A DNA stretch of 37,760 nt from Chitinophagaceae bacterium (GCA_947455215.1 CANGNA010000038.1:1-37760); one strand, 5' to 3'; positions 25,006-32,827 are shown, counted from the first letter of the stretch. Notes: a model not told the origin generated them from the letters alone. Numbers and translations are program-made.

Positions 25006-25045
25006 GATGGCTCAATGACTCAATAGCTGAATGGCTCAATTATTA
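25006..25045 (+). repeat. 8-bp-period AATGGCTN repeat array, copy 3
   Basis: Units GATGGCTC, AATGACTC, AATAGCTG, AATGGCTC and a decayed AATTATTA. It lies in the divergent spacer between rdgB and dps. Confidence 0.85.
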
Positions 25046-25121
25046 CCCAATCAGGTAATTGTCAAATTCAATACCAACTTAATATTAGTGGCTTAATTTC
25101 GCACTATAAACAATACACATC

Positions 25122-25595
25122 ATGGCAAAGAAAAACCAAATAGGATTAGACGAAAAACAAGGTAAGCAACTGGCCGAACAATTGAACGTTCTGCTGAGTA
25201 ACTACCAGCTATTTTATATCAATGCCCGTGGCTTCCATTGGAACATCACCGGCGATAAATTCTTTGAACTGCACCTTAAGTTCGAAGAGCTGTATACCGA
25301 TGCTCTGCTGAAGATCGATGAGATCGCCGAGCGCATCCTCACGCTGGGTCACACCCCACTCCACTCTTTCAGCGACTATGTAAAAACATCGCAGATTAAA
25401 GAAGTGACCAACGTATCTAAAGGCAAGGCCGCTGTAGAAAGCGTACTGGAATCATTCAGCATCCTGCTGACCATAGAACGGGAAATACTCACACTCTCTG
25501 CCGATGCCAACGACGAAGGCACCAACTCCCTCATGAGCGACTACATCAAACAACAGGAAAAGATGGTGTGGATGTACAGTGCGTTTATGAAATAA
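25122..25595 (+). CDS. dps: Dps-family DNA-binding ferritin-like protein
   Basis: Dps forms dodecamers that oxidise and store iron using peroxide, protecting DNA. The 157-residue protein has the four-helix ferritin-like pattern and the inter-subunit ferroxidase residues: H39 in ARGFHWN, H51 and E55 in LHLKFEELY, then D66 and E70 in KIDEIAERI. The N-terminus, MAKKNQIGLDEKQGK, is short and basic, a possible DNA contact. Members are usually induced by peroxide through OxyR; an OxyR-type gene lies at the end of this window, but no operator is recognised here. The gene is flanked by 8-bp-period repeats and followed by a strong bidirectional terminator. Confidence 0.95.
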   Translation: MAKKNQIGLDEKQGKQLAEQLNVLLSNYQLFYINARGFHWNITGDKFFELHLKFEELYTDALLKIDEIAERILTLGHTPLHSFSDYVKTSQIKEVTNVSKGKAAVESVLESFSILLTIEREILTLSADANDEGTNSLMSDYIKQQEKMVWMYSAFMK

Positions 25596-25601
25596 TCTTA
25601 C

Positions 25602-25633
25602 AATGGCTCAATGGCTGAATTGCTCAATAGCTT
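25602..25633 (+). repeat. 8-bp-period AATGGCTN repeat array, copy 4
   Basis: Units AATGGCTC, AATGGCTG, AATTGCTC and AATAGCTT directly after the dps stop. It faces copy 5 in the opposite orientation across a hairpin. Confidence 0.85.
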
Positions 25634-25666
25634 AATTGGGTTAACCATTGAAAAAATTAGCAATAA

Positions 25667-25699
25667 AAATGGGATGAACAGATAGTGTTCATCCCATTT
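25667..25699. terminator. Bidirectional terminator between dps and the START-like gene
   Basis: Bases 25667-25680 pair perfectly with 25686-25699 (14 bp, loop GATAG), with A/T tracts on both sides. It lies between converging genes. Confidence 0.9.
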
Positions 25700-25710
25700 A
25701 TCATTTAGGC

Positions 25711-25748
25711 GCTATTGAGCCATTAAGCTATTCCGCCATTAAGCCATT
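25711..25748 (-). repeat. 8-bp-period AATGGCTN repeat array, copy 5 (inverted)
   Basis: Read on the - strand from 25748: AATGGCTT, AATGGCGG, AATAGCTT, AATGGCTC and a partial AATAGC. It is in reverse orientation relative to copy 4. Confidence 0.85.
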
Positions 25749-25753
25749 ATGAA

Positions 25754-26137
25754 TTAAGAACCAATACGGTGCTTCAGGTCGCTTATCTGCGATCCCCACA
25801 GGCGCTCCTGGTCTTTGATCTCACTCTTGTCAGCAAAATCGGTAATGCGCAGTATCGTTTCGTTGGTCACCGGGCTCTGCTCTATGCTGAATTCAAAGAA
25901 CTCATCCTTAGGATAGTATTCCCAGCGGTAACGTATAAATTCATTCTCAACATTTTCCAAAACATCTGCATATTCTGTAGAGCCGTTCCAGGTAAAGAAA
26001 AACCTGTGATCGCGCTGATCTACATGGTCTGCAAACCACTCCTGGAGGCCTACCGGGGTAGATAAGAATTCGTACAATATCGCTGGCGAACAACGAATAG
26101 GGAATTCTACGGAGTACATTATTTTCTTCTTACTCAT
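25754..26137 (-). CDS. START-like (SRPBCC superfamily) domain protein
   Basis: The 127-residue cytoplasmic protein fits the Bacteroidota START-like/AHSA1 family: FPIRCSPAILYEFLSTPVGLQEWFADHV near the N-terminus (residues 11-38) is the usual first strand and helix, then WNGSTEYADVLENVENEFIRYRWEY and a final helix DQERLWGSQISDLKHRIG. Such domains bind hydrophobic ligands or partner proteins, but this subgroup has no assigned function. It is a single gene, divergent from the sigma factor gene 244 bases away and convergent with dps. Confidence 0.85.
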   Translation of the reverse strand: MSKKKIMYSVEFPIRCSPAILYEFLSTPVGLQEWFADHVDQRDHRFFFTWNGSTEYADVLENVENEFIRYRWEYYPKDEFFEFSIEQSPVTNETILRITDFADKSEIKDQERLWGSQISDLKHRIGS

Positions 26138-26277
26138 TTCAGTCTATTCACTTATTACTTTGAGTGCAATAATAAAAAAAGGAACTTACAAACAAAATTT
26201 TATTCGGCATTTCCTCAGATATTTTTAAATAAAATCATTATGCCGTCAAATTGTTAGTTAACGGTATCATAAATTTT

Positions 26278-26310
26278 TTTTGGGTTGGATTACCAAGAAC
26301 ATTAGATTTG
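26278..26310 (+). promoter_or_regulatory. Putative promoter of the housekeeping sigma factor gene
   Basis: TTTG at 26278-26281 and TAGATTTG at 26303-26310, 21 bases apart, match the Bacteroidota consensus TTTG-N17-23-TAnnTTTG. This is the best complete promoter in the window and predicts a leader of about 65 bases. Confidence 0.7.
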
Positions 26311-26381
26311 CTACATCAAACACCACTATTTACTGAATTTTCTACCCGTGTTCTATTATCTAACCACACAATTCTCTGCCA

Positions 26382-27257
26382 ATGTCAATGCGTCAGCTTA
26401 AGATCACGAAGTCCATTACTAATCGTGAGAGCCAGTCCCTGGAAAAGTATTTACAGGAGATCGGTAAAGTAGATCTGATAACACCGGAAGAAGAAGTTCA
26501 GCTCGCTATCCGTATCAAACAAGGCGATCAGCGCGCGCTCGAAAAATTGACCAAGGCCAACCTCCGATTCGTAGTATCGGTAGCCAAACAATACCAGAAC
26601 CAGGGTCTTTCCCTAAGCGATTTGATCAACGAAGGCAACCTCGGCCTCATCAAAGCAGCACAGCGCTTCGACGAGACAAGGGGTTTTAAATTTATTTCTT
26701 ACGCTGTATGGTGGATCCGGCAGAGCATCCTCCAGGCACTGGCCGAGCAATCCCGTATCGTACGCCTGCCACTCAACAAGGTAGGTCTCTCTAATAAAAT
26801 AAGCAAGGCATATTCTCAGCTGGAACAGGAGTTCGAGCGCGAACCATCTACCGAAGAACTCGCAGAACTGCTGGATATAGGTACAGAAGAAGTAGAGACA
26901 ACTCTGGGTGTGGCTGCGCGCCACGTATCTGTTGATGCGCCGTTCGTTGACAGCGAAGACAACTCCCTGCTCGACGTATTGGAAAACCCCAACAGCGAGG
27001 CTACAGACGCAGAGCTGTATCATAACGAATCGCTCCGCTGCGAGATAGAGCGCTCCCTGAGCACCCTTACCGACCGCCAGCGCGATGTGATCAAACTATA
27101 CTTTGGCATAGGCGTAGCCAACCCTATGAGCCTCGAAGACATCGGCGAACGCTTCTCGCTTACCCGCGAGCGCGTAAGGCAGATCAAAGACAAAGCCATA
27201 ACCAAGCTGCGCACCGCCAGCCGCTGCCAGCTGCTGAAAACTTACTTGGGCAACTAA
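26382..27257 (+). CDS. rpoD: Primary RNA polymerase sigma factor (RpoD/SigA, Bacteroidota type)
   Basis: This is the housekeeping sigma factor directing RNA polymerase to TTTG/TAnnTTTG promoters. The 291-residue protein lacks region 1.1, as usual in Bacteroidota. Visible regions: 1.2 ([24 protein letters not shown]), 2.1-2.4 ([57 protein letters not shown]), 3 ([13 protein letters not shown]...) and 4 ([16 protein letters not shown]...[28 protein letters not shown]). The start could be 26382 or 26388 (MSMRQLK); homologs begin MRQLK, so 26388 is quite possible. A strong terminator follows. Confidence that it is the primary rather than an alternative sigma factor is high. Confidence 0.97.
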   Translation: MSMRQLKITKSITNRESQSLEKYLQEIGKVDLITPEEEVQLAIRIKQGDQRALEKLTKANLRFVVSVAKQYQNQGLSLSDLINEGNLGLIKAAQRFDETRGFKFISYAVWWIRQSILQALAEQSRIVRLPLNKVGLSNKISKAYSQLEQEFEREPSTEELAELLDIGTEEVETTLGVAARHVSVDAPFVDSEDNSLLDVLENPNSEATDAELYHNESLRCEIERSLSTLTDRQRDVIKLYFGIGVANPMSLEDIGERFSLTRERVRQIKDKAITKLRTASRCQLLKTYLGN

Positions 27258-27283
27258 TCTGAAGACGATCTTATTAAACATAC

Positions 27284-27318
27284 AAATGGCGCTGTATCAC
27301 TACAGCGCCATTTCTTTT
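27284..27318 (+). terminator. Terminator after rpoD
   Basis: Bases 27284-27296 pair perfectly with 27301-27313 (13 bp, loop TCAC), followed by TCTTTT. Confidence 0.92.
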
Positions 27319-27342
27319 ATATTCATTAGTTGCTTTAGCAAC

Positions 27343-27388
27343 TCATCATTGAGCCATTAAGCCTGTCATCCTGAGCTTGTCGAAGGAG
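27343..27388. repeat. Repeat fragment: AATGGCTN units next to a TGTCATCCTGAGC word
   Basis: The - strand reads AATGATGA-side, AATGGCTC and AGGCTT units of the 8-bp family around 27349-27362, directly followed on the + strand by TGTCATCCTGAGCTTGTCG (27364-27382) and AAGGA. The latter word is, to my knowledge, a very common intergenic sequence in Bacteroidota genomes. Confidence 0.65.
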
Positions 27389-27398
27389 AGCCATCATA

Positions 27399-28544
27399 TT
27401 AACGATGCCCTCCGCTACGGCCACCACCACCGCTATGACCACCGCCACCGCTGCGTGCACCACCAACGCCGCCAACTGAGCGACCGCCACCACCACCGCC
27501 AGAGAAGCTGCGACCACCACCGCCACCACCTGTACTGCGTGTGCCACCGCCACCCGAGAACGAGCGACCACCACCACCGCCGCCGCTGAACATGCGACCG
27601 CCGCCACCACCATAACTGCGGGTATTGCTGCCACCACCAAACATACGGCCACCGCCGTTGCTGCTGTAGTTGCGGCCACCGCCATTATATTGTCCGCCAT
27701 TGTTGCGGGCAGCATCGTTGCGACCGGCACCAAAGAAACGCGCCAGTGCACTGCGCTGCCTTACTTCACCACGCGGCCCCACTTGCTGTGCGCCACCATT
27801 GCGATACGTTTGATTATAACTGCCATTATTGAAAGCCATGGGCCTGCCACCACCTGCATTACCGTTCATCTGCCTCAGGCCGCTGCCGCTCCTTACGCCA
27901 CCGCCGCCAAATGTGCCCACCTGGCGCGGAGCAAAAGTGCTGTACCTGCTGCCGCCTACAGCATACCTGTCGGTACTGCGACCGTAGAAATTATTCCAAT
28001 AGCCGCCGCCGTAATAACCGTAGCCACCCCAGCCGCCGCCATAATAACCGCCCCAGCAGCTACCCCAGTAAGGGTAGCCATACCAGTTGCCCCAACCCCA
28101 GCCCGAAGACCAGTAAGGGCCAAAACCAAAACCTACACTCACACCCCAGTAATGCCTGCGCCATGGGCTCCACGCATAATATGGCGATACCCAGAACGGA
28201 TCGTACCAGAAAGGATCGTAGAACATGTTGTAATACCCCATGGTAGAAAAAGGGTAATAAAACCTGTTGATGCGGGTACTGTAAGACATCTCGTAACCAT
28301 CGTCAATATAGTCATCCTGGTTATCGTAGCTCTGCGTCACATCGCCATACCCCTGGTTATTGTTATACTGGCTGTTATTGTAATTATCATTGCCATAGCC
28401 GTCGCGCTGGCGGTTACGGTAGTCACTGCTGCTATCGTAGCGTCCACGCTGGTCGGCACCGGTGGAATATATGTCATCAACCTGGGCCATGGCCGGTAGC
28501 CCTGCACCCAATGTCAATAAGCCGGCAATAAGAAACCGTTTCAT
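27399..28544 (-). CDS. Secreted Gly-rich and Tyr/Trp-rich low-complexity protein
   Basis: I do not recognise a functional family. The 381-residue protein has a clear signal peptide (MKRFLIAGLLTLGAGLPAMA, cleavage before Q21). Then come an Asn/Asp/Tyr-rich, polar segment (residues 22-85), an aromatic segment dense in Tyr, Trp, Pro and Phe (about 90-150, with FYDPFWYDPFW), a Gly/Tyr/Trp segment (about 150-190), and a long C-terminal Gly/Ser/Arg region from about residue 200 with many GGGGR(S/M)F(S/G)GGG units. Such proteins are widespread and uncharacterised in Bacteroidota; a cell-surface or matrix role is a guess. There is no T9SS sorting domain. The Gly-rich end is encoded by repetitive CCA/CCG-type DNA on the + strand. 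Confidence 0.8.
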   Translation of the reverse strand: MKRFLIAGLLTLGAGLPAMAQVDDIYSTGADQRGRYDSSSDYRNRQRDGYGNDNYNNSQYNNNQGYGDVTQSYDNQDDYIDDGYEMSYSTRINRFYYPFSTMGYYNMFYDPFWYDPFWVSPYYAWSPWRRHYWGVSVGFGFGPYWSSGWGWGNWYGYPYWGSCWGGYYGGGWGGYGYYGGGYWNNFYGRSTDRYAVGGSRYSTFAPRQVGTFGGGGVRSGSGLRQMNGNAGGGRPMAFNNGSYNQTYRNGGAQQVGPRGEVRQRSALARFFGAGRNDAARNNGGQYNGGGRNYSSNGGGRMFGGGSNTRSYGGGGGRMFSGGGGGGRSFSGGGGTRSTGGGGGGRSFSGGGGGGRSVGGVGGARSGGGGHSGGGGRSGGHR

Positions 28545-28582
28545 CGTTATAAATTTTTAAATAGAAAGCTATATGAAATTAC

Positions 28583-28590
28583 TACTTTTG
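28583..28590 (+). promoter_or_regulatory. Possible -7 element of proS
   Basis: TACTTTTG matches TAnnTTTG, 47 bases before the proS ATG. The -33 box is not clear. Confidence 0.45.
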
Positions 28591-28637
28591 CGTGTTTTTA
28601 CCAATATAGAGACCGCTAAAAGCGTGCCACGTTTATT

Positions 28638-30116
28638 ATGTCAAAAATTTTAACAACCCGACAAGAAGATTATTCCCAATGGTATAACGACCTCGTACTG
28701 AAAGGCGGCCTGGCCGACTATTCGGCAGTGAAAGGCTGTATGGTCATTAAACCACATGGTTACGCGCTCTGGGAGCATATGCGCGACGAGCTGGACCGCC
28801 AGTTCAAAGCCACAGGACATACCAACGCCTATTTCCCGCTGTTCATACCTAAGAGCTTTTTAAGCAAAGAGGCTGCCCACGTAGAAGGTTTTGCCAAGGA
28901 ATGCGCCGTAGTGACCCACTACCGCCTGAAGAACGACCCCAACGGTGGCGGCGTGATCGTAGATCCCGAAGCTAAACTGGAAGAAGAGCTGATAGTAAGG
29001 CCTACATCAGAGACCATCATCTGGAATACATATAAAGATTGGATACAGTCTTACCGCGATCTGCCGCTGCTCATCAACCAGTGGGCCAACGTAGTACGCT
29101 GGGAAATGCGCACGCGCCTGTTCCTGCGCACCACAGAGTTCCTGTGGCAGGAAGGCCACACTGCACACGCTACCCTCGAAGAGGCCATAGACGAGACCAA
29201 AAAGATGCTGGACGTCTATGCTACTTTCGCCGAAGAATGGATGGCCTTGCCGGTTATCCGCGGCGTAAAAACAGCCAATGAGCGTTTTGCAGGCGCAGAA
29301 GACACTTATTGTATAGAGGCGATGATGCAGGATGGCAAGGCCCTGCAAGCCGGCACCAGCCACTTCCTGGGTCAGAACTTTGCCAGGGCGTTCGAAGTAA
29401 CCTTCCGCGATAAGGCCAATAACCTCGACTACGTATGGGCAACATCTTGGGGCGTATCTACCCGCCTGATAGGTGCCCTGGTAATGGCGCATAGCGACGA
29501 CGATGGCCTGGTGCTGCCACCAAAGCTGGCACCGCTGCAGGTGGTTATAGTGCCTATATATAACAAGAATGCAGAAACCACTGCTAAGATAGACCAGATG
29601 GCCGCCGACCTGGTGGCTACCCTGCGTGCACAGGGCGTGCGTGTGAAGTTTGACAATGACGACAACCAGCGCCCGGGATGGAAGTTTGCGGAATATGAGC
29701 TGAAAGGCGTACCCGTGCGCATAACACTGGGTGCCCGCGATATTGAGAACAACCTGGTAGAAGTGGCCCGCCGCGACACCAAGGAGAAAGTATCTATATC
29801 CGCCGACGGACTGGCCGAACACGCTATACAGCTGCTGGCCGATATACAGAGCAATATGTTCAACAAGGCACTGAAATTCCGCGAGGAGAACATGCACACC
29901 GTTGATACATGGGAGGAGTTCATGAACACCCTCGACGAAAAGTCTGGCTTTATCTCAGCCCACTGGGACGGCACACCGGAGACCGAAGAGAAGATCAAAG
30001 AACTTTCTAAGGCCACCATCCGCTGCATCCCGCTCAACAACCCGCAAGAAGCCGGCAAGTGTATCCTCACCGGCAACCCATCTACCCAGAGGGTGATATT
30101 TGCAAGAGCATACTAG
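28638..30116 (+). CDS. proS: Prolyl-tRNA synthetase, archaeal/eukaryotic type
   Basis: ProS charges tRNA(Pro) with proline. The 492-residue class II enzyme lacks the YbaK-like editing insertion of E. coli-type ProRS and matches the shorter archaeal/eukaryotic form used by many Bacteroidota. Motif 2 is visible as [29 protein letters not shown]; the catalytic core continues with [14 protein letters not shown] and motif 3-like [29 protein letters not shown]. The anticodon-binding domain ([10 protein letters not shown]...) and a C-terminal zinc-type domain follow, with the chain ending in FARAY; a terminal tyrosine is characteristic of this type. Strong terminator downstream; no co-transcribed neighbour. 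Confidence 0.97.
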   Translation: MSKILTTRQEDYSQWYNDLVLKGGLADYSAVKGCMVIKPHGYALWEHMRDELDRQFKATGHTNAYFPLFIPKSFLSKEAAHVEGFAKECAVVTHYRLKNDPNGGGVIVDPEAKLEEELIVRPTSETIIWNTYKDWIQSYRDLPLLINQWANVVRWEMRTRLFLRTTEFLWQEGHTAHATLEEAIDETKKMLDVYATFAEEWMALPVIRGVKTANERFAGAEDTYCIEAMMQDGKALQAGTSHFLGQNFARAFEVTFRDKANNLDYVWATSWGVSTRLIGALVMAHSDDDGLVLPPKLAPLQVVIVPIYNKNAETTAKIDQMAADLVATLRAQGVRVKFDNDDNQRPGWKFAEYELKGVPVRITLGARDIENNLVEVARRDTKEKVSISADGLAEHAIQLLADIQSNMFNKALKFREENMHTVDTWEEFMNTLDEKSGFISAHWDGTPETEEKIKELSKATIRCIPLNNPQEAGKCILTGNPSTQRVIFARAY

Positions 30117-30144
30117 AAACACCAAAATACAAGAACCGAATTCC

Positions 30145-30175
30145 AAAAAGAGAAGCTGAAAAGCTTCTCTTTTTT
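30145..30175 (+). terminator. Terminator after proS
   Basis: Bases 30145-30157 pair perfectly with 30162-30174 (13 bp) around a GAAA tetraloop, followed by more T. Confidence 0.93.
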
Positions 30176-30187
30176 ATTACAGCCGTT

Positions 30188-30255
30188 GGATCTGCAACAA
30201 ACCGTTCCGCCCTGTAAGGGCGGGCTATCATAGCGCAGGGTTTCAACCCTGCGGC
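30188..30255. repeat. Two-hairpin repeat, copy B
   Basis: CCGCCC (30207-30212) pairs with GGGCGG (30218-30223); CGCAGGG (30234-30240) pairs with CCCTGCG (30247-30253) around TTTCAA. Bases 30188-30244 recur with two differences at 30310-30366. It fills part of the gene-free spacer 30176-30502 together with copy C. Confidence 0.85.
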
Positions 30256-30309
30256 TACAGCGCCATTATTGTCGTCCCCACCAACAACCATCCAAACGTA
30301 TTCGTTCCC

Positions 30310-30410
30310 GGATCTGCAACAAACCGTTCCGCCCTGTAGGGGCGGGTTATCATAGCGCAGGGTTTCTTTCAGCCGCCGTAGCTTTACGCATCGGAGGCAA
30401 CCCTGCGCCT
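30310..30410. repeat. Two-hairpin repeat, copy C, with a 32-nt insertion in the second loop
   Basis: The first 57 bases match copy B with two differences. The second hairpin (CGCAGGG...CCCTGCG) is interrupted at 30367-30398 by 32 extra bases that are themselves an imperfect palindrome (GCCGCCG...CGGAGGC). The arms of the host hairpin remain intact. Confidence 0.8.
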
Positions 30411-30502
30411 ACTTTCCATCGCATGCACATACTATTTCAAATAATCCCGCGTTATATTCATAATTATCGTAAATTTATCTTTTTAACCTAAACTATTATC
30501 AA

Positions 30503-32314
30503 ATGAAGAACCGTTACCTATTAGCGACCCTCGCAATGTACTTGCTGTCGTTCATACCCGCAAAAGCCCAGACCTACACATCCGGCAACCTCACAGTAAG
30601 CATCGTAAACGACACCATGTTTCATGACTCCTCCTACTGCGCCTGCTATAACGACATTTACTATGCCGTTACCAAAACGGGTTCATTCATGGGCGATGTG
30701 ATCCAATTCATAGACACATCAGGAGGTTATCTTATCCAGACAGACACCAATACCACCGGCGCAAGCACCTGGACATCCTACAACTTTTATCAACATTTTA
30801 TTGTGGCCGACCTCCAGTTGGTAGGCGGTGTAGCACATTTTAACTGGAGTAATTATAAATTTGTTTCCGGTGCTGATACCGTATTCATCCCCAACCTTGC
30901 AGATTCGTTTTATGTGGCGTCACCTTGCCAGTACAGCACTATTACCGGCAGGCTCTATGCCGATATCAATGGTAATTGTACATACGATACCAGCGAATCC
31001 TGGCTGGCCGGGGTAACGCCATCTCTTTACGAGAATTTGGCTTCTCCTTCTGCTTGGTATGGGGGCGGATTGTCAGTTGATGGGTACTCAGGATACACAA
31101 TGACGGCCCAGCAATCCTGGCTGATCAACGGAACTGTGTCGCTCGACTCATCGTATTCCTTTATTTTCCCATCCACCTGTTTTATAGGGCCATATACTTT
31201 CACCACATTACCACAGACCAATTTCGATTTTCCGCTGCAGTGTTCCGGCAACCTCGATGTACAATGCTGGGCAGGTAACCCTGGCTTTGCAAGGCCGGCA
31301 AGGCCACTGTTGATGCAGCCCTATGTTAGCAACCTGGGGTGCGATGCAGTATCCGGCACACTCACATTTGTTAAAGACAGCCGTGTAGCTTACGATGCAT
31401 CACTCAGCGCCTACCCTGCCGACACCGTTCGCGGCGATACGCTCATATGGAATTATACCAACATATCCAGCTTATCGGCCGGCGTATATTGGAACAGCTT
31501 CATGTCCGATCTGCACCTGATGCCCGATAGCTCTGTGACCATTGGCGATACCCTGTGCTTCCATATTTACACTCAGGTACCGGCTGCCGACATCAACCCG
31601 GCCAATAACGACATGATGATCTGCATCCCCGTGGTTACATCTTACGACCCTAATGAAAAAGATGTAGAGCCAAAGGGCGACGGACCAACTGGCGATATAC
31701 CTTCGCTTACAGATGAGCTGACCTACACCATACACTTCCAGAACACCGGTATGGCCGAAGCAATAGATATACACATCACCGATACGCTGGATAGCCATAT
31801 CGACCCGTCAAGCCTCAAGATACTGGGCGCAAGCCACCTGATGAATCCAAGGTGGCATGCCGGTAACGTGGTCGATTTCCAGTTCCCGAATATCTGGCTG
31901 GCCGATAGCTTCCACAACGAGCCTGCAAGCCACGGCTATGTACGCTTTAAAGTAAAACTGAATACCCACACACCGGGCACACAAATAAAGAACAAGGGCT
32001 ATATCTATTTCGATACCAACCCGGCCGTTATCACCAATGAGGCCCTCAACACACTGGTACACACAACAGGCGTGGCAACCGTGCCGGTAAAAGCAGTAAA
32101 AGTGTACCCTAATCCTGCTACCGATAACATTACAATAGAGAACCTGCAGGATGGCCAGCTCACGATAGTCAACATGAATGGTGCAGTAGTATTACAACAC
32201 GACATTACCGCAACCAAAACCGACATCAACATCAGCAGGCTGCCGGCTGGTGTATATGTATTGAAAACAACAAACAAAGACGGCACCGCCAACACAAAGT
32301 TTGTAAAACAATAA
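30503..32314 (+). CDS. T9SS cargo protein with DUF11-like domain and C-terminal sorting domain
   Basis: The 603-residue protein is predicted to be exported by Sec (signal peptide residues 1-22, ending PAKAQ) and then moved across the outer membrane by the type IX secretion system. The C-terminal 70 residues are a type A sorting domain: VYPNPATDN near residue 535, then a strand-rich segment with LPAGVYVLKTTNKDGTANTKFVKQ. The middle has a segment with SYDPNEKDVEPKGDGP and ELTYTIHFQNTGMAEAIDIHITDTLDSHIDPSSL, the DUF11-type repeat seen in many such proteins. The N-terminal 350 residues are not recognised, though GRLYADINGNCTYDTSES (residues 149-166) resembles a calcium-binding SdrD-like B motif. 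The surface or secreted role is unknown. Confidence 0.88.
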   Translation: MKNRYLLATLAMYLLSFIPAKAQTYTSGNLTVSIVNDTMFHDSSYCACYNDIYYAVTKTGSFMGDVIQFIDTSGGYLIQTDTNTTGASTWTSYNFYQHFIVADLQLVGGVAHFNWSNYKFVSGADTVFIPNLADSFYVASPCQYSTITGRLYADINGNCTYDTSESWLAGVTPSLYENLASPSAWYGGGLSVDGYSGYTMTAQQSWLINGTVSLDSSYSFIFPSTCFIGPYTFTTLPQTNFDFPLQCSGNLDVQCWAGNPGFARPARPLLMQPYVSNLGCDAVSGTLTFVKDSRVAYDASLSAYPADTVRGDTLIWNYTNISSLSAGVYWNSFMSDLHLMPDSSVTIGDTLCFHIYTQVPAADINPANNDMMICIPVVTSYDPNEKDVEPKGDGPTGDIPSLTDELTYTIHFQNTGMAEAIDIHITDTLDSHIDPSSLKILGASHLMNPRWHAGNVVDFQFPNIWLADSFHNEPASHGYVRFKVKLNTHTPGTQIKNKGYIYFDTNPAVITNEALNTLVHTTGVATVPVKAVKVYPNPATDNITIENLQDGQLTIVNMNGAVVLQHDITATKTDINISRLPAGVYVLKTTNKDGTANTKFVKQ

Positions 32315-32320
32315 TAAGCT

Positions 32321-32340
32321 TACATTACATTACATTACTT
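32321..32340. repeat. Short tandem repeat TACAT x4
   Basis: Three perfect and one imperfect TACAT units just after the stop codon. A short microsatellite of unknown meaning. Confidence 0.7.
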
Positions 32341-32382
32341 AAAGGGGGTAAAGAGACACATGTTGCTCTTTACTCCCTTTAA
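32339..32382 (+). terminator. Terminator after the first T9SS cargo gene
   Basis: Bases 32339-32355 pair with 32366-32382 with one G-T pair; the loop is 10 bases, followed by a weak T-rich stretch. Confidence 0.75.
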
Positions 32383-32410
32383 TATTTTCATGCTACGCTG
32401 GTCCTTCTAC

Positions 32411-32443
32411 TTGCCGTCGCTCATAGCTATGGCAGCATCTGGT
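32411..32443. repeat. GCCGTCGC-TATAGCT repeat, copy 1
   Basis: TTGCCGTCGCTCATAGCTAT then GGCAGCATCTGGT; the outer GCC/GGC and inner GCT/AGC can pair. This is the most diverged copy. Confidence 0.5.
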
Positions 32444-32590
32444 CCCTGCTTGTCCTTTTCTTAATTTTCCAATTGTCCGGTGTTCCGGCAATGACATAAA
32501 AAAACGTGCTAACCAAAGCGCCACTGTCCTGTCTCCAGACTGATAGCCCACAAGCGGACGTATTCGTTCAAGAATGTGCAACCACACGTA

Positions 32591-32640
32591 CCGTTTGCCG
32601 TCGCCTATAGCTCCGGCAGAACCCGGTAGCGAGACTGCGT
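32591..32640. repeat. GCCGTCGC-TATAGCT repeat, copy 2
   Basis: TTTGCCGTCGCCTATAGCTC followed by CGGCAGAACCCGGTAGC. It shares AACCCGGTAGC with copy 3 and is preceded by a segment like that ahead of the two-hairpin repeat copy C. Confidence 0.65.
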
Positions 32641-32641
32641 G

Positions 32642-32827
32642 CTAAATACACAGCAGCCCGTCGATTACATTACCGGGAAGTAATGCCAATAATCGCTCAG
32701 AAATACTTACCTCAACAGTATGCGTGTTGAAGTGATACTCATGCTTTATACTATCGTAATAGCCAATGATCTCGTTGTCGTCCAGCGATTTATAAAGCAA
32801 AGAATTGAAGTTGCCCAACCGCTGCAT
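32642..32827 (-). CDS. Doubtful small protein gene
   Basis: A 61-codon frame from ATG at 32827 (a GTG at 32845 would add six residues) encodes MQRLGNFNSLLYKSLDDNEI and a tail with SISERLLALLPGNVIDGLLCI. The residue mix looks protein-like and unlike low-complexity noise, but I recognise no family, see no ribosome-binding site or promoter, and the surroundings are repeats. It may be a small real gene, or a fragment of a decayed one. Confidence 0.3.
   Translation of the reverse strand: MQRLGNFNSLLYKSLDDNEIIGYYDSIKHEYHFNTHTVEVSISERLLALLPGNVIDGLLCI

Noticed and set aside
27335-27751. - strand frame with an Ala/Val-rich translation overlapping the Gly-rich gene end
   Set aside because: It is the same repetitive DNA read in another frame and ends in repeat sequence; no independent evidence.
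27690-28499. + strand frame of 269 codons opposite the Gly-rich protein gene
   Set aside because: It arises from the repetitive codons of the Gly-rich gene; composition is Ala/Ile/Val noise, while the - strand frame has a clean signal peptide.
29007-29897. Long - strand frame of 296 codons opposite proS
   Set aside because: The opposite strand encodes a full prolyl-tRNA synthetase; this translation shows no family features.
30176-30502. Hairpins before the first T9SS gene considered as a riboswitch or small RNA
   Set aside because: They are copies of a repeat also present at 19.5 kb before an unrelated gene, so a gene-specific regulatory RNA is unlikely.
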